NCBI GenBank assembly: GCA_958299035.1
Contig: CATQJL010000112.1
Location: 55,595,140-55,659,139 of the forward strand
Direction: 5' to 3'
Origin: Cylicocyclus nassatus
Taxonomy: Eukaryota > Nematoda > Chromadorea > Rhabditida > Strongylidae
Length of the DNA: 64,000 nt
Shown in pieces: positions 18,527-30,229 of the stretch. Under the pieces are notes generated by a model. It saw only the letters and a program-made list of their open reading frames with translations, was not told the DNA's origin and searched no databases. Within the stretch, counting starts at the first letter, position 1. The number at the start of each line of letters is the position of its first letter. The position numbers and the translations under genes are program-made.

Positions 18527-20492
18527 CTCAGACATTCGCCATTGAGTCCCGCAGGGCAAAATGAGGTGTAGTCACAGAATGCCTGAGCGACTCCCGAAAT
18601 TGGTGTCGGGACAAAAGTGCGCAATAAAATCATGTGTCCCGACCGACACTTTCCGGACAAAATGGAACACTTGCGGGAGACATCATAATGCCCCGATCGC
18701 ATTCAGAGGGTGCGGCCCACCCTCTTACAAATAAATTTTTTGCGTCCTCTATGTCTTCTACATGCCTCCTTCTTCAGTTAACTTGTGCCCTTGGTCTCTT
18801 CGGGCCTCATTTCTCACGCCTGTTATTTTTCTGCCCGTAAAACGTCAACAAATTTATTAACAAAAACCACGTGATTTTCTTGACAGGTTATAATGAAATG
18901 GAAATGAAATGCATAGAAAGCAGCAAACATAAGGTTCAGGAGCTCTACAACTACGACACGAAGATACGAGACAGATACGGCAAAAAACTAAAATAATAAT
19001 ATTATCAAGCTTCCTCAATCACTTCAACCCCATCTTCAACGCATTCAGTTTTTTCAATCACTAGTTACTCAGTGATACTGTCCTTCGATGCCTTCGCTGA
19101 CGACACGCTTTTTCTGGAAATAAAAAAATTATTAACACCTCAAACATATGACACAATGAATACCTTGACGGAAGAAGCGTGGCTCCTTTAAGGTCAAAAT
19201 GGTAAGTGCGGATGTCTGCGATGCGTACAATTCAAAAGTAACCTTCTTCTAACAGTGTGAGGAAACTCACAGTGCTCTCCCTATGTATTCTTGCATGACC
19301 GCCCCAAATCACTTTTGCCTCCATTCGTTGAAAAATTTCTCTCAAGCGTCGTCCTCTTCTCCTAAGCACATCCAGCACCTAAACTCTAGTGCACATGAAG
19401 GCCTTCCGAGAACATACATACCTGTTGAGATTTCGCTTATGTTCATTGGAGTCCGCAGAAGTTCGTCGCGGCATAGGCCCTAAGCGTCAAGCACGAAACC
19501 TAAATTGGTCATCAAAACTATTGTATGTACTTGAAGGCAGATTGACCCACCTATTAGGAAATCGACCATTCCTTCTGGAAGATCTTTAAAATGATCAAAT
19601 AACCCATTAGCGTTCGTTAGCGTTCAGTGAATGACAATGGAGGACGGCCTTTGCCGCAACAGAAGAAAAACATAAAAAATAGACATGATATCGTGAGGAA
19701 AAAACCTCAATTTGATTACAACGAACTATTGAAAATTACACTTATTAAAGGCAGTTTCTCGATAGAATTTCGTTTTTCGGGTTTTCAACTTTTCGGGCCT
19801 TCTCGCCATTAGAAAGCCATACCTAAGCTTTTCAGCGCATGAAAATGGCAAAAATGAGTTTTTTCGGAGCTTCGCAGGGCCGCATCCAGGGAGTGGGCGG
19901 GTCCCGGAACGAGGGAGGCCGGGCGCAGCTTTTTCCGGCGTAGCTTCATTGACTTCGGATCTGAAAAGCTTCGGAAAAAGCTCATTTTCCCCATTTTCAT
20001 GCGCTGAAAAGTCTAGATATGGGTTTCTCATGGCGAGAAGGCCCCGAAAAGTTAAGAACCCGGAAAAGAAATTCTGTCGAGACGCTGCTTATAAGAGTTT
20101 TCCACCTCAAAGAGCAACTCAACACTCTCGGCGCTATAGGCGCCGCACCCCAAGTGCAAAAAACCTGCACTTACCTAGAGTGGAGCAATAATGATAAGCC
20201 TGGCTGTGTGCGACTGAGAAAGTGAGAGCGGAGCTTCCTTGGAAGTTGAGTTGAAAATGAAACCAACGCTAAAGAAATTGCTGTGATAAAGCTCAAGATT
20301 GCGGCAGCAGTACAAAATGAACTCAGTAATTTGGAGTTGTACTCCTTTAAACATGCTCCTGCACTTCGGGACAAATTCGCACCAAAATTGGGACAAAACT
20401 ATAATGATGACTCCCGCAGGTGCACCGGATTTTGGTGCGACTACCTATTTTGTGGGCGGATCTCCTGCGGGACTCAATGGCAAATGTCTGAG
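18527..20492. mobile_element. Non-autonomous TIR element with CTCAGACATT ends
   Basis: The left end CTCAGACATTCGCCATTGAG and the right end, read as its complement, CTCAGACATTTGCCATTGAG agree over 29 bp with one mismatch (both continue TCCCGCAGG), with TA outside each. Subterminal GGGACA/TGTCCC and CACCAAAAT repeats occur near both ends. It has no transposase ORF. A further MITE (19749-20090) is nested inside. Mirrored at about 23952-25919. Confidence 0.7.
19749..20090. repeat. Nested foldback MITE, TTAA/AGGCAG family
   Basis: Left end AGGCAGTTTCTCGATAGAAT follows TTAA. The right end mirrors it (ATTCTGTCGAGACGCTGCTT). The internal palindrome includes CTTTTCAGCGCATGAAAATG and its complement. 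The AGGCAG terminus resembles those at 37142, 48375 and 48782. Confidence 0.65.
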
Positions 20493-21761
20493 TATGGCGC
20501 GTGCCTTAGAATGAAGAGGACACAGACTGCTGGTGCGAATCTTGCGAATCGGACTCCCGCCAGTTCCATTTTCACCTAAACTGAGCTGAAACTTACTATA
20601 CGCATACGGTAATGAATTATAATAAGGACGCTGATTTTATATAAATGTGAAACTAGTTTTAACAAGGCAAAAATTAAAAGAAAACAATGCACAACAATAT
20701 GGGAGATCATTCTCTCGACATAAGAAACAAAGGTGTGATCGCTCAACTGCTGTCTGGAAGTCCGCGTTGTCTACAAAACTTATACATTCCTTGGGTTACC
20801 GCAAAGAATATCTATGGGGCTTACTCGAACCAGTTCAATCGGCATGAACAATCTCCACTCACCCATGTAGTCAGTGTGGCAATTTTTTGACGCCTTTTGA
20901 GCGTCTCACGGTGACGGCTTGGTTAGGTTTTTTGGATTAATCTCAAGTGACACTAGTTGAAAAACCGCAAGCCTTCTTACTCTGTTTGCTGCGATGACGG
21001 AGGTCTGCGAACCACTGACTCAAAACAAAATTTACTTTTGGAATGCTCTAAGTGCTACCCTTAGTACTCCTTGATGACTCAAAATAACTATCCATATTAC
21101 ATACTCTACTCAGCTTTAAAAATGCGTTTTCCTCCATCACGTTTACGTATTCTATATCGGTGATTTAGCAGTCGTGATAATGAAACAACCTTTTGCAAAA
21201 CCGTTTTCATACACGTAGGGTGAGCCAGGCTGGCATACGGCTGCGTACGCACATATGCTTTAAGATAAGGAGCGCACGCTGTGTACCGCTTTAAGAATAA
21301 AATCCGTTTACGATGCGTTTGTCACGCTATTAAAGGGATTATTTACCCTAGACTTTCATGAGAGTTCGAGTTTACGGGATCTAATTTGGAGTATGAAGCT
21401 CGCGACAACTATGAGGCTGAAACAGTACTGACTCAGTACAAGTATTGAGACATCTGATTATATTATTTGAAATACTTTGCTTGGATTAGCAATGAACAGA
21501 TGCAACGTGAACATTACTGATAGTATGACTTATCTGCCATATTCTGGCAAGCGCTACCGCTTTTCCCGCAATTCTGGCGTGGCGTTATGAACCGTAAAGT
21601 CAGAAGGCCAAGGGCTCATAAACAGGGTTGAGCAAAAGGTCAGGCACATGTCCTTTCTTTAAAATTTTTGTAATGGAGTCCTGTTTTTCTGAGATTGCAC
21701 ACGATTGGCAATGACAGCATAATTGATTGTAAAGTTTCGGTACGTTTCCCTTATCCGGATC
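20493..21761. other. No gene seen (inverted-repeat arm)
   Basis: Unassigned sequence mirrored at 22684-23951. Short open frames are mirrored too and show no protein motif. Confidence 0.5.
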
Positions 21762-21978
21762 CAATTTTTGAAACGGACGCTTTTTTCACAGTGACACCAT
21801 ATGTTTGAAGTTTCTACCGTACTCCTACAGTAAGAATGAGCGATCAGCGATTCGCTCTACACTGTAAATCTAAGTTGAACCACGCTCTAGAAAATAGTAC
21901 CTAAAGCTTCTCGAAACACTTCACTACAAGAGAGTTATTTACAATCAAACAGTGCGCACATTTTTTTGGGACACCTGG
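21762..21978. repeat. Right half of CAGGGTGTCCC MITE at inverted-repeat boundary
   Basis: Follows the right half of the MITE at 1433-2111 (TTTGAAACGG, GACACCATATGTTT, TTTCTACCGTA, TTTTTTTGGGACACC). The left half is absent. Its start coincides with the inner edge of the left inverted-repeat arm. Confidence 0.75.
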
Positions 21979-22673
21979 TATCTGAAAGGAAATTCGGTAC
22001 TTTTTCATTATCTGGACCCACTTTTCCATAAGGCCCTTAGTACGTCCTTGAGTCTAGAAACAACTTTTCATAGATTTTTACGAGGACTGGCTCTTCGCCA
22101 GGTGTCAGGAAAAAATTGACATGTTTTGGTCCATTTTGACATGTTTCTTTCAAAATCATTTTCGGTTATGTAAAAGAGCATTTGTGATTACCTAAAACTG
22201 TTTAATTGTTTTCTATTGGAACAAAACCTGAATATATATTAGGATGTCTTAATTGCTATAAGTAGTGTCTCCAGAATGCCTTCCTTTTGAATATTTTTCG
22301 CCATGCGAACTTATCCTGGAAAGACTATATGATGGCTCCAAAATACCTCGTTGCTGTTTGTTTCGTCGCTCACACGATGAACCCTAATGCATTTCTCTAT
22401 ACTGGGCAAGTCTTATCTGCTCATCATGACCTTATTACTATAACAATTATTTTTGATATTGTTCCATCGAAAATAGGGTCATTATTGGCTAAAAAACAGA
22501 TTAAACTTACGTTGATGGATAAGGCAATATGGACTCTTAATAAAACTTGTCAAACAATAGATGACATGCTAGATGGCATGTCAAATTTTTTCAACATGTG
22601 GTACAAGGCTGACGCTCCTACCTGTGAAGTTGGGGGGGGGGGATGGTACAGGGAAAGAAGCAGTAAAACTCCT
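21979..22673. other. Spacer of the large inverted repeat
   Basis: Single-copy sequence between the arms. An open frame of 186 codons begins at 22287 and runs into the right arm, passing through a G run at 22631. It has no recognisable domain, and I do not consider it a supported gene. Confidence 0.5.
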
Positions 22674-25600
22674 TTCAAAAAATTGGATCCGGATAAGGGA
22701 AACGTACCGAAACTTTACAATCAATTATGCTGTCATTGCCAATCGTGTGCAATCTCAGAAAAACAGGACTCCATTACAAAAATTTTAAAGAAAGGACATG
22801 TGCCTGACCTTTTGCTCAACCCTGTTTATGAGCCCTTGGCCTTCTGACTTTACGGTTCATAACGCCACGCCAGAATTGCGGGAAAAGCGGTAGCGCTTGC
22901 CAGAATATGGCAGATAAGTCATACTATCAGTAATGTTCACGTTGCATCTGTTCATTGCTAATCCAAGCAAAGTATTTCAAATAATATAATCAGATGTCTC
23001 AATACTTGTACTGAGTCAGTACTGTTTCAGCCTCATAGTTGTCGCGAGCTTCATACTCCAAATTAGATCCCGTAAACTCGAACTCTCATGAAAGTCTAGG
23101 GTAAATAATCCCTTTAATAGCGTGACAAACGCATCGTAAACGGATTTTATTCTTAAAGCGGTACACAGCGTGCGCTCCTTATCTTAAAGCATATGTGCGT
23201 ACGCAGCCGTATGCCAGCCTGGCTCACCCTACGTGTATGAAAACGGTTTTGCAAAAGGTTGTTTCATTATCACGACTGCTAAATCACCGATATAGAATAC
23301 GTAAACGTGATGGAGAAAACGCATTTTTAAAGCTGAGTAGAGTATGTAATATGGATAGTTATTTTGAGTCATCAAGGAGTACTAAGGGTAGCACTTAGAG
23401 CATTCCAAAAGTAAATTTTGTTTGAGTCAGTGGTTCGCAGACCTCCGTCATCGCAGCAAACAGAGTAAGAAGGCTTGCGGTTTTTCAACTAGTGTCACTT
23501 GAGATTAATCCAAAAAACCTAACCAAGCCGTCACCGTGAGACGCTCAAAAGGCGTCAAAAAATTGCCACACTGACTACATGGGTGAGTGGAGATTGTTCA
23601 TGCCGATTGAACTGGTTCGAGTAAGCCCCATAGATATTCTTTGCGGTAACCCAAGGAATGTATAAGTTTTGTAGACAACGCGGACTTCCAGACAGCAGTT
23701 GAGCGATCACACCTTTGTTTCTTATGTCGAGAGAATGATCTCCCATATTGTTGTGCATTGTTTTCTTTTAATTTTTGCCTTGTTAAAACTAGTTTCACAT
23801 TTATATAAAATCAGCGTCCTTATTATAATTCATTACCGTATGCGTATAGTAAGTTTCAGCTCAGTTTAGGTGAAAATGGAACTGGCGGGAGTCCGATTCG
23901 CAAGATTCGCACCAGCAGTCTGTGTCTCTTCATTCTAAGGCACGCGCCATACTCAGACATTTGCCATTGAGTCCCGCAGGAGATCCGCCCACAAAATAGG
24001 TAGTCGCACCAAAATCCGGTGCACCTGCGGGAGTCATCATTATAGTTTTGTCCCAATTTTGGTGCGAATTTGTCCCGAAGTGCAGGAGCATGTTTAAAGG
24101 AGTACAACTCCAAATTACTGAGTTCATTTTGTACTGCTGCCGCAATCTTGAGCTTTATCACAGCAATTTCTTTAGCGTTGGTTTCATTTTCAACTCAACT
24201 TCCAAGGAAGCTCCGCTCTCACTTTCTCAGTCGCACACAGCCAGGCTTATCATTATTGCTCCACTCTAGGTAAGTGCAGGTTTTTTGCACTTGGGGTGCG
24301 GCGCCTATAGCGCCGAGAGTGTTGAGTTGCTCTTTGAGGTGGAAAACTCTTATAAGCAGCGTCTCGACAGAATTTCTTTTCCGGGTTCTTAACTTTTCGG
24401 GGCCTTCTCGCCATGAGAAACCCATATCTAGACTTTTCAGCGCATGAAAATGGGGGAAAATGAGCTTTTTCCGAAGCTTTTCAGATCCGAAGTCAATGAA
24501 GCTACGCCGGAAAAAGCTGCGCCCGGCCTCCCTCGTTCCGGGACCCGCCCACTCCCTGGATGCGGCCCTGCGAAGCTCCGAAAAAACTCATTTTTGCCAT
24601 TTTCATGCGCTGAAAAGCTTAGGTATGGCTTTCTAATGGCGAGAAGGCCCGAAAAGTTGAAAACCCGAAAAAACGAAATTCTATCGAGAAACTGCCTTTA
24701 ATAAGTGTAATTTTCAATAGTTCGTTGTAATCAAATTGAGGTTTTTTCCTCACGATATCATGTCTATTTTTTATGTTTTTCTTCTGTTGCGGCAAAGGCC
24801 GTCCTCCATTGTCATTCACTGAACGCTAACGAACGCTAATGGGTTATTTGATCATTTTAAAGATCTTCCAGAAGGAATGGTCGATTTCCTAATAGGTGGG
24901 TCAATCTGCCTTCAAGTACATACAATAGTTTTGATGACCAATTTAGGTTTCGTGCTTGACGCTTAGGGCCTATGCCGCGACGAACTTCTGCGGACTCCAA
25001 TGAACATAAGCGAAATCTCAACAGGTATGTATGTTCTCGGAAGGCCTTCATGTGCACTAGAGTTTAGGTGCTGGATGTGCTTAGGAGAAGAGGACGACGC
25101 TTGAGAGAAATTTTTCAACGAATGGAGGCAAAAGTGATTTGGGGCGGTCATGCAAGAATACATAGGGAGAGCACTGTGAGTTTCCTCACACTGTTAGAAG
25201 AAGGTTACTTTTGAATTGTACGCATCGCAGACATCCGCACTTACCATTTTGACCTTAAAGGAGCCACGCTTCTTCCGTCAAGGTATTCATTGTGTCATAT
25301 GTTTGAGGTGTTAATAATTTTTTATTTCCAGAAAAAGCGTGTCGTCAGCGAAGGCATCGAAGGACAGTATCACTGAGTAACTAGTGATTGAAAAAACTGA
25401 ATGCGTTGAAGATGGGGGTTGAAGTGATTGAGGAAGCTTGATAATATTATTATTTTAGTTTTTTGCCGTATCTGTCTCGTATCTTCGTGTCGTAGTTGTA
25501 GAGCTCCTGAACCTTATGTTTGCTGCTTTCTATGCATTTCATTTCCATTTCATTATAACCTGTCAAGAAAATCACGTGGTTTTTGTTAATAAATTTGTTG

Positions 25601-28114
25601 ACGTTTTACGGGCAGAAAAATAACAGGCGTGAGAAATGAGGCCCGAAGAGACCAAGGGCACAAGTTAACTGAAGAAGGAGGCATGTAGAAGACATAGAGG
25701 ACGCAAAAATTTATTTGTAAGAGGGTGGGCCGCACCCTCTGAATGCGATCGGGGCAATTATGATGTCTCCCGCAAGTGTTCCATTTTGTCCGGAAAGTGT
25801 CGGTCGGGACACATGATTTTATTGCGCACTTTTGTCCCGACACCAATTTCGGGAGTCGCTCAGGCATTCTGTGACTACACCTCATTTTGCCCTGCGGGAC
25901 TCAATGGCGAATGTCTGAGTACTTGATCCGCTTAACCACTTGATCCGCTTGATCCGCTTCATCATTGATTAATTCAGTGAACTAATCAATAGTGAAGTGG
26001 ATGAAGTGGATCAAGTGGATCAAGCAGACAACCGCTTCGCTAATGCTCAGTTCACTGAATCGGCCAATGGCGAAGCGGATCAAGCGGATGAAATGGATTA
26101 AGCGGATCAAGTATGGCGGGTGCCTAATCTGTCTCGCAGAGTCAGTGGCGCTGCGGACGCGCTGCTCCACTTGAGATGTTTCGCTTACTCTGGGTCGAAC
26201 AAGACCGTAGGCATGTAAATGCCTACGGTCTTGTTCGACCCAGAGTAGGCGCTTATAGAACTAGCGCCAATCTTCTTGAAAGTGAATGTTAGTTGCTGTG
26301 GTTTTATCCACAGTCGTTTTGTGTTACCCCGTAATGCTAATCAGAAACATTGTAATCAAATACTTAAATAGCAATGGGCGGTGAGTACTGGTAGCAGGTA
26401 ACTGAACAACATGCCATTAATCAGGACAACACTAACAACACAACATTGCAACCGTTATTAATTTATTTCAATTAAAAATCAAACAACTCCTGCCCTGCTT
26501 TGTTCACTTTAGAGCAAACATTTGTTTGAAACACGAAACAACGAATCTGTTGTGTTCAATGCTTAACTGTCACGTTCTGACAGTGCAAGATTATTTTTTT
26601 TGTTAAAAGTGTGATTATGTAAGAAAGAGAAAGTTTTTGGGGCGAAGTTGAATGTCTTTCAAATTTTTGGCTGAACACTTAGTAGATTACTTGATGATTA
26701 TAATTTTCAGATGAAATCAAAAATTTGGCGAGGTGTCGACCGTGAATCATAATAAACCCTATTGCAGCCAAACGTCAATAAATGACATGCTGATCCTCAT
26801 TATTTTCTAGTGACAGACTGTGTACATGATAATAAACGAAAACATGCATGGAGATTCACCCTTTCAGAAACGAGCTAGACAGAGTCAGCAGACTCTGGAA
26901 AGTGGCAAGCATACCTCGTATTTATGACTTGATGGCTTTTGTCACAGAAGCATAAAGCTTAACCCTCTATGCATGACCACACTGGAAACGAAAACTTGTG
27001 TATAAGGTTTGAGAAGTTGAAGTGGGGCTGGAATGGGTTTGCGCTTATAGAAGGAAAGGCCTTCAAGCTGACTGCGACAGCGTGACGACCAAAAACACAA
27101 AATTGCTGAAAAGTGATAGTAACACGAACGAATGGATGTTTCGTTATAAACATGAGATCAACATTTTTTGAGGGCACGACTAGCTTGACAGCCAGATTTT
27201 TTTTTCTTATATGTGTTTTTGAACGGCGGCCAAGATTGGTATACAAACAATTTATTGGTTGGCTAACGTTTCGGCGCCAACGCCGTTTTCAGAACCTGTA
27301 ATCAAAAAAACGTATGTGTGAAGTACTTGCTGGCCCTTCTCGCCGTTACGATTTGAACTGTGTTGAGCACGAGACCAGCAAAGAGCCAGACCATACCTCA
27401 CCTTATTCGACGTCAGTCGAGTGATCTGACCGCTCGTGGTCAAGCCGTGCAGAATGTGATGGTATGCCTTTGCTCTCTGTGATGTTTATACTTTGACAAT
27501 CAAAACCGCAGAGGCTTTGATATGGTGATAACTCTTTGATTACGGTAATGCACTCGTCCTTTTTGTTCATTTTGGGATTACGTGACGTAATCCAAAATGC
27601 TTCGAGTGTCTTGCGTGGGATAGTTTCTTGCTCGTAGGACAAGATTGTGGCAGCAATATCAAACGGCATATTATCGTGCGACACTCTGCTATGTGCACTT
27701 AGGGGAGTGGATGCTTTACGTTTTGTGAGTCCGACTAAGTGCTCTTTGATCCGTAGACACAATGGTCGTCCGGTCTCACCTACATATTCTTCACCGCATA
27801 CTCGGCAGGTAATAAGATAGACGACCCCGCACTTTAGGCAATCACCTGGTCTTCCAAAGGGACATATCACGCAATTTGGTGTTGAGCAAATATTGTCATA
27901 TGCGCGATTGCGGATTAGCTGCTTTTTCAGATTGGGAGGAGGAATGTCTACAACTCTTACATATTCTTGCAAGCCCGCTTGATACAAACTCCTCCTAACA
28001 GCTTTACTCAAGTCCTCCGTTACGAAAGGTATGCAAAAAGAAATTTTCTGGGTGTCTTTCTCATGCAGTGGGCATCTATTCGAGTTACTACAGCTAGCGG
28101 GACCTTTTTGTAGA
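22674..28114. repeat. Right arm of the 5.4 kb inverted repeat
   Basis: Reverse complement of 16333-21773 with a handful of indels. It contains mirrored copies of the CTCAGACATT element (~23952-25919), the CTTGATCCG foldback (25922-26111), the 62 bp hairpin (26186-26247) and the PLE-B 3' end. Unlike the left arm, its outer side continues without a gap into the rest of PLE-B. Confidence 0.92.
27257..27296 (-). ncRNA. Hammerhead-like motif, PLE-B copy B2
   Basis: Minus-strand equivalent of 17152-17191 with the same CTGAAAA core, that is, A in place of the catalytic G. Confidence 0.55.
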
Positions 28115-29146
28115 TATCCATTGGATAGTGCGATGTCTTTAGCCAGCTTCAGAGATGCCATACGTTCTTGAGCGCCAGAAGAGACCATTTTAGCTGTTCT
28201 GAACATATTATTCAAGATAGACCTTTTCATGTTTCGTGGATGTGCTGAGCAGTAGTAAACTAAGATATTTTTATGGGTAGGCTTTCGGTACCACTTGGTT
28301 TTCCGAATTCCGTTGCGTGAATAAACCTCAACATTCAGGAAAGCTAACCAGTTTTGATGAGGTTTTTCGCGAGTGAACTTTATTTTTGGCGATTGCGCAT
28401 TCAGAATATCGAAACAAGTATCGACTTCCTTTTGGCTCGCACATACAATGTAGCAATCGTCAATAAATCTGCAGTACAAGAGAGGTTTACGCGCTAGCAC
28501 CGGACTTTCTACTTTCGACATAAAAACTATCGCCACTATGGGTGCCAATCTTTGTCCCATAGATAAACCTCTAATTTGCTTGAAGTACTGGCCAGACCAA
28601 CGGAATATGGCAGTCTAAGCACTCATTCAGCAACGTCATCACCTGTCTTATGTTAAAGCCATACATATTAAGCGAGCTGTGGTATTCGCATAAAAGTTCG
28701 TATACTGCTTGCATAGCATCCGTATTGGAAACGTTGGTGTAGAGTGAAACGACATCGAAAGACTCCATACTACATTCACCTTCTAGTTTTGCGTTATGCA
28801 GCCGCTCAAGAAACATGTTTGTATTCGAAAGATGCGCGGGAATGTATCTGAGAAGCTGAGACAATATCACATTCAGCAACCATGAAACTTTGTCATTCGG
28901 TCCACCTACGCAGCTTATAATTGGTCTAACCTTGTAATCCAGCGGATTGTTAGAGGAGAGAGACGAGGGAGGAATTTTGTGCGTTTTGATTAAGACATAT
29001 AGCACAGGGCAGATGGGAAGATCACACTTAAGTCGCGAGACAATAGGCTTAGATAATCCGACGTCTTTCGCGGTATTTACCCATACCCTATTCAAGCGCC
29101 TGTACTGTTTCGTAAACTCTTTTTCCGATGATGGTTGGTACAGACT
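27403..29146 (-). pseudogene. PLE-B reverse transcriptase/GIY-YIG, copy B2 (frameshifted, 5' truncated)
   Basis: Two overlapping frames on the minus strand give most of a Penelope ORF. The first (from 29146) reads KEFTKQYRRLNRVW, RPIISCVGGPNDKVSW and motif A FDVVSLYTN. The second, ending at 27403, reads motif B GQRLAP, FIDD in place of YIDD, motif E, the Cys-rich linker and GIY-YIG (GVVYLITC, EYVGETGRP). The frames separate near 28610, between CLDC and IFRWSG, which needs an indel. The N-terminal third is missing because the sequence joins copy B3 at about 29146. It cannot make a complete protein as written. Confidence 0.88.
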
Positions 29147-30033
29147 ACCGAAAGCCTACCCATAAAAATATCTTAGTTCACTACTGCTCAGCACATCCAC
29201 GAAACATGAAAAGGTCTATCTTGAATAATACGTTCAGAACAGCTAAAATGGTCTCTTCTGGCGCTCAAGAACGTATGGCATCTCTGAAGCTGGCTAAAGA
29301 CATCGCACTATCCAATGGATATCTACAAAAAGGTCCCGCTAGCTGTAGTAACTCGAATAGATGCCCACTGCATGAGAAAGACACCCAGAAAATTTCTTTT
29401 TGCATACCTTTCGTAACGGAGGACTTGAGTAAAGCTGTTAGGAGGAGTTTGTATCAAGCGGGCTTGCAAGAATATGTAAGAGTTGTAGACATTCCTCCTC
29501 CCAATCTGAAGAAGCAGCTAATCCGCAATCGCGCATATGACAATATTTGCTCAACACCAAATTGCGTGATATGTCCCTTTGGAAGACCAGGTGATTGCCT
29601 AAAGTGCGGGGTCGTCTATCTTATTACCTGCCGAGTATGCGGTGAAGAATATGTAGGTGAGACCGGACGACCATTGTGTCTACGGATCAAAGAGCACTTA
29701 GTCGGACTCACAAAACGTAAAGCATCCACTCCCCTAAGTGCACATAGCAGAGTGTCGCACGATAATATGCCGTTTGATATTGCTGCCACAATCTTGTCCT
29801 ACGAGCAAGAAACTATCCCACGCAAGACACTCGAAGCATTTTGGATTACGTCACGTAATCCCAAAATGAACAAAAAGGACGAGTGCATTACCGTAATCAA
29901 AGAGTTATCACCATATCAAAGCCTCTGCGGTTTTGATTGTCAAAGTATAAACATCACAGAGAGCAAAGGCATACCATCACATTCTGCACGGCTTGACCAC
30001 GAGCGGTCAGATCACTCGACTGACGTCGAATAA
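29147..30033 (+). pseudogene. PLE-B C-terminal fragment, copy B3 (inverted against B2)
   Basis: Starts inside RT motif E (RKPTHKNILV-like) and runs open through the linker and GIY-YIG domain to a TAA at 30033, matching the B1 and B2 sequences almost exactly. It faces away from B2, with the junction at TGGTACAGACTACCGAAAG sharing only two or three bases with both sides. Its start is an insertion/chimera junction, not a translation start. Confidence 0.88.
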
Positions 30034-30139
30034 GGTGAGGTATGGTCTGGCTCTTTGCTGGTCTCGTGCTCAACACAGTTCAAATCGTAACGGCGAGAAG
30101 GGCCAGCAAGTACTTCACACATACGTTTTTTTGATTACA

Positions 30140-30179
30140 GGTTCTGAAGACGGCGTTGGCGCCGAAACGTTAGCCAACC
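30140..30179 (+). ncRNA. Hammerhead-like motif, PLE-B copy B3
   Basis: Like B1/B2 but with core CTGAAGA, so the G8 equivalent is retained. Stem GGCG/CGCC, then GAAAC-GTT and helix I GGTT/AACC. Of the three PLE-B copies, only this one has all core positions of CUGANGA. The element ends near 30229. Confidence 0.6.
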
Positions 30180-30229
30180 AATAAATTGTTTGTATACCAA
30201 TCTTGGCCGCCGTTCAAAAACACATATAA

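Larger units (their letters stand above)
16333..21773. repeat. Left arm of a 5.4 kb inverted repeat
   Basis: Position x here pairs with about 44447 minus x on the right arm (22674-28114). The PLE-B 3' end, the hairpins and a ~2 kb TIR element are all mirrored. By eye the arms differ by only a few indels: for example an A-run length near 17850, and AAAACACAG here against AAAACCACAG mirrored near 26300. The outer boundary is hidden by the N gap. The inner boundary is at CCAATTTTTGAAA (21761-21773). Confidence 0.92.

Noticed and set aside
22287..22847. 186-codon plus-strand open frame in the palindrome spacer
   Set aside because: No recognisable domain, passes through a poly-G run, and its last third is simply right-arm sequence. 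No mirrored equivalent or splice support.
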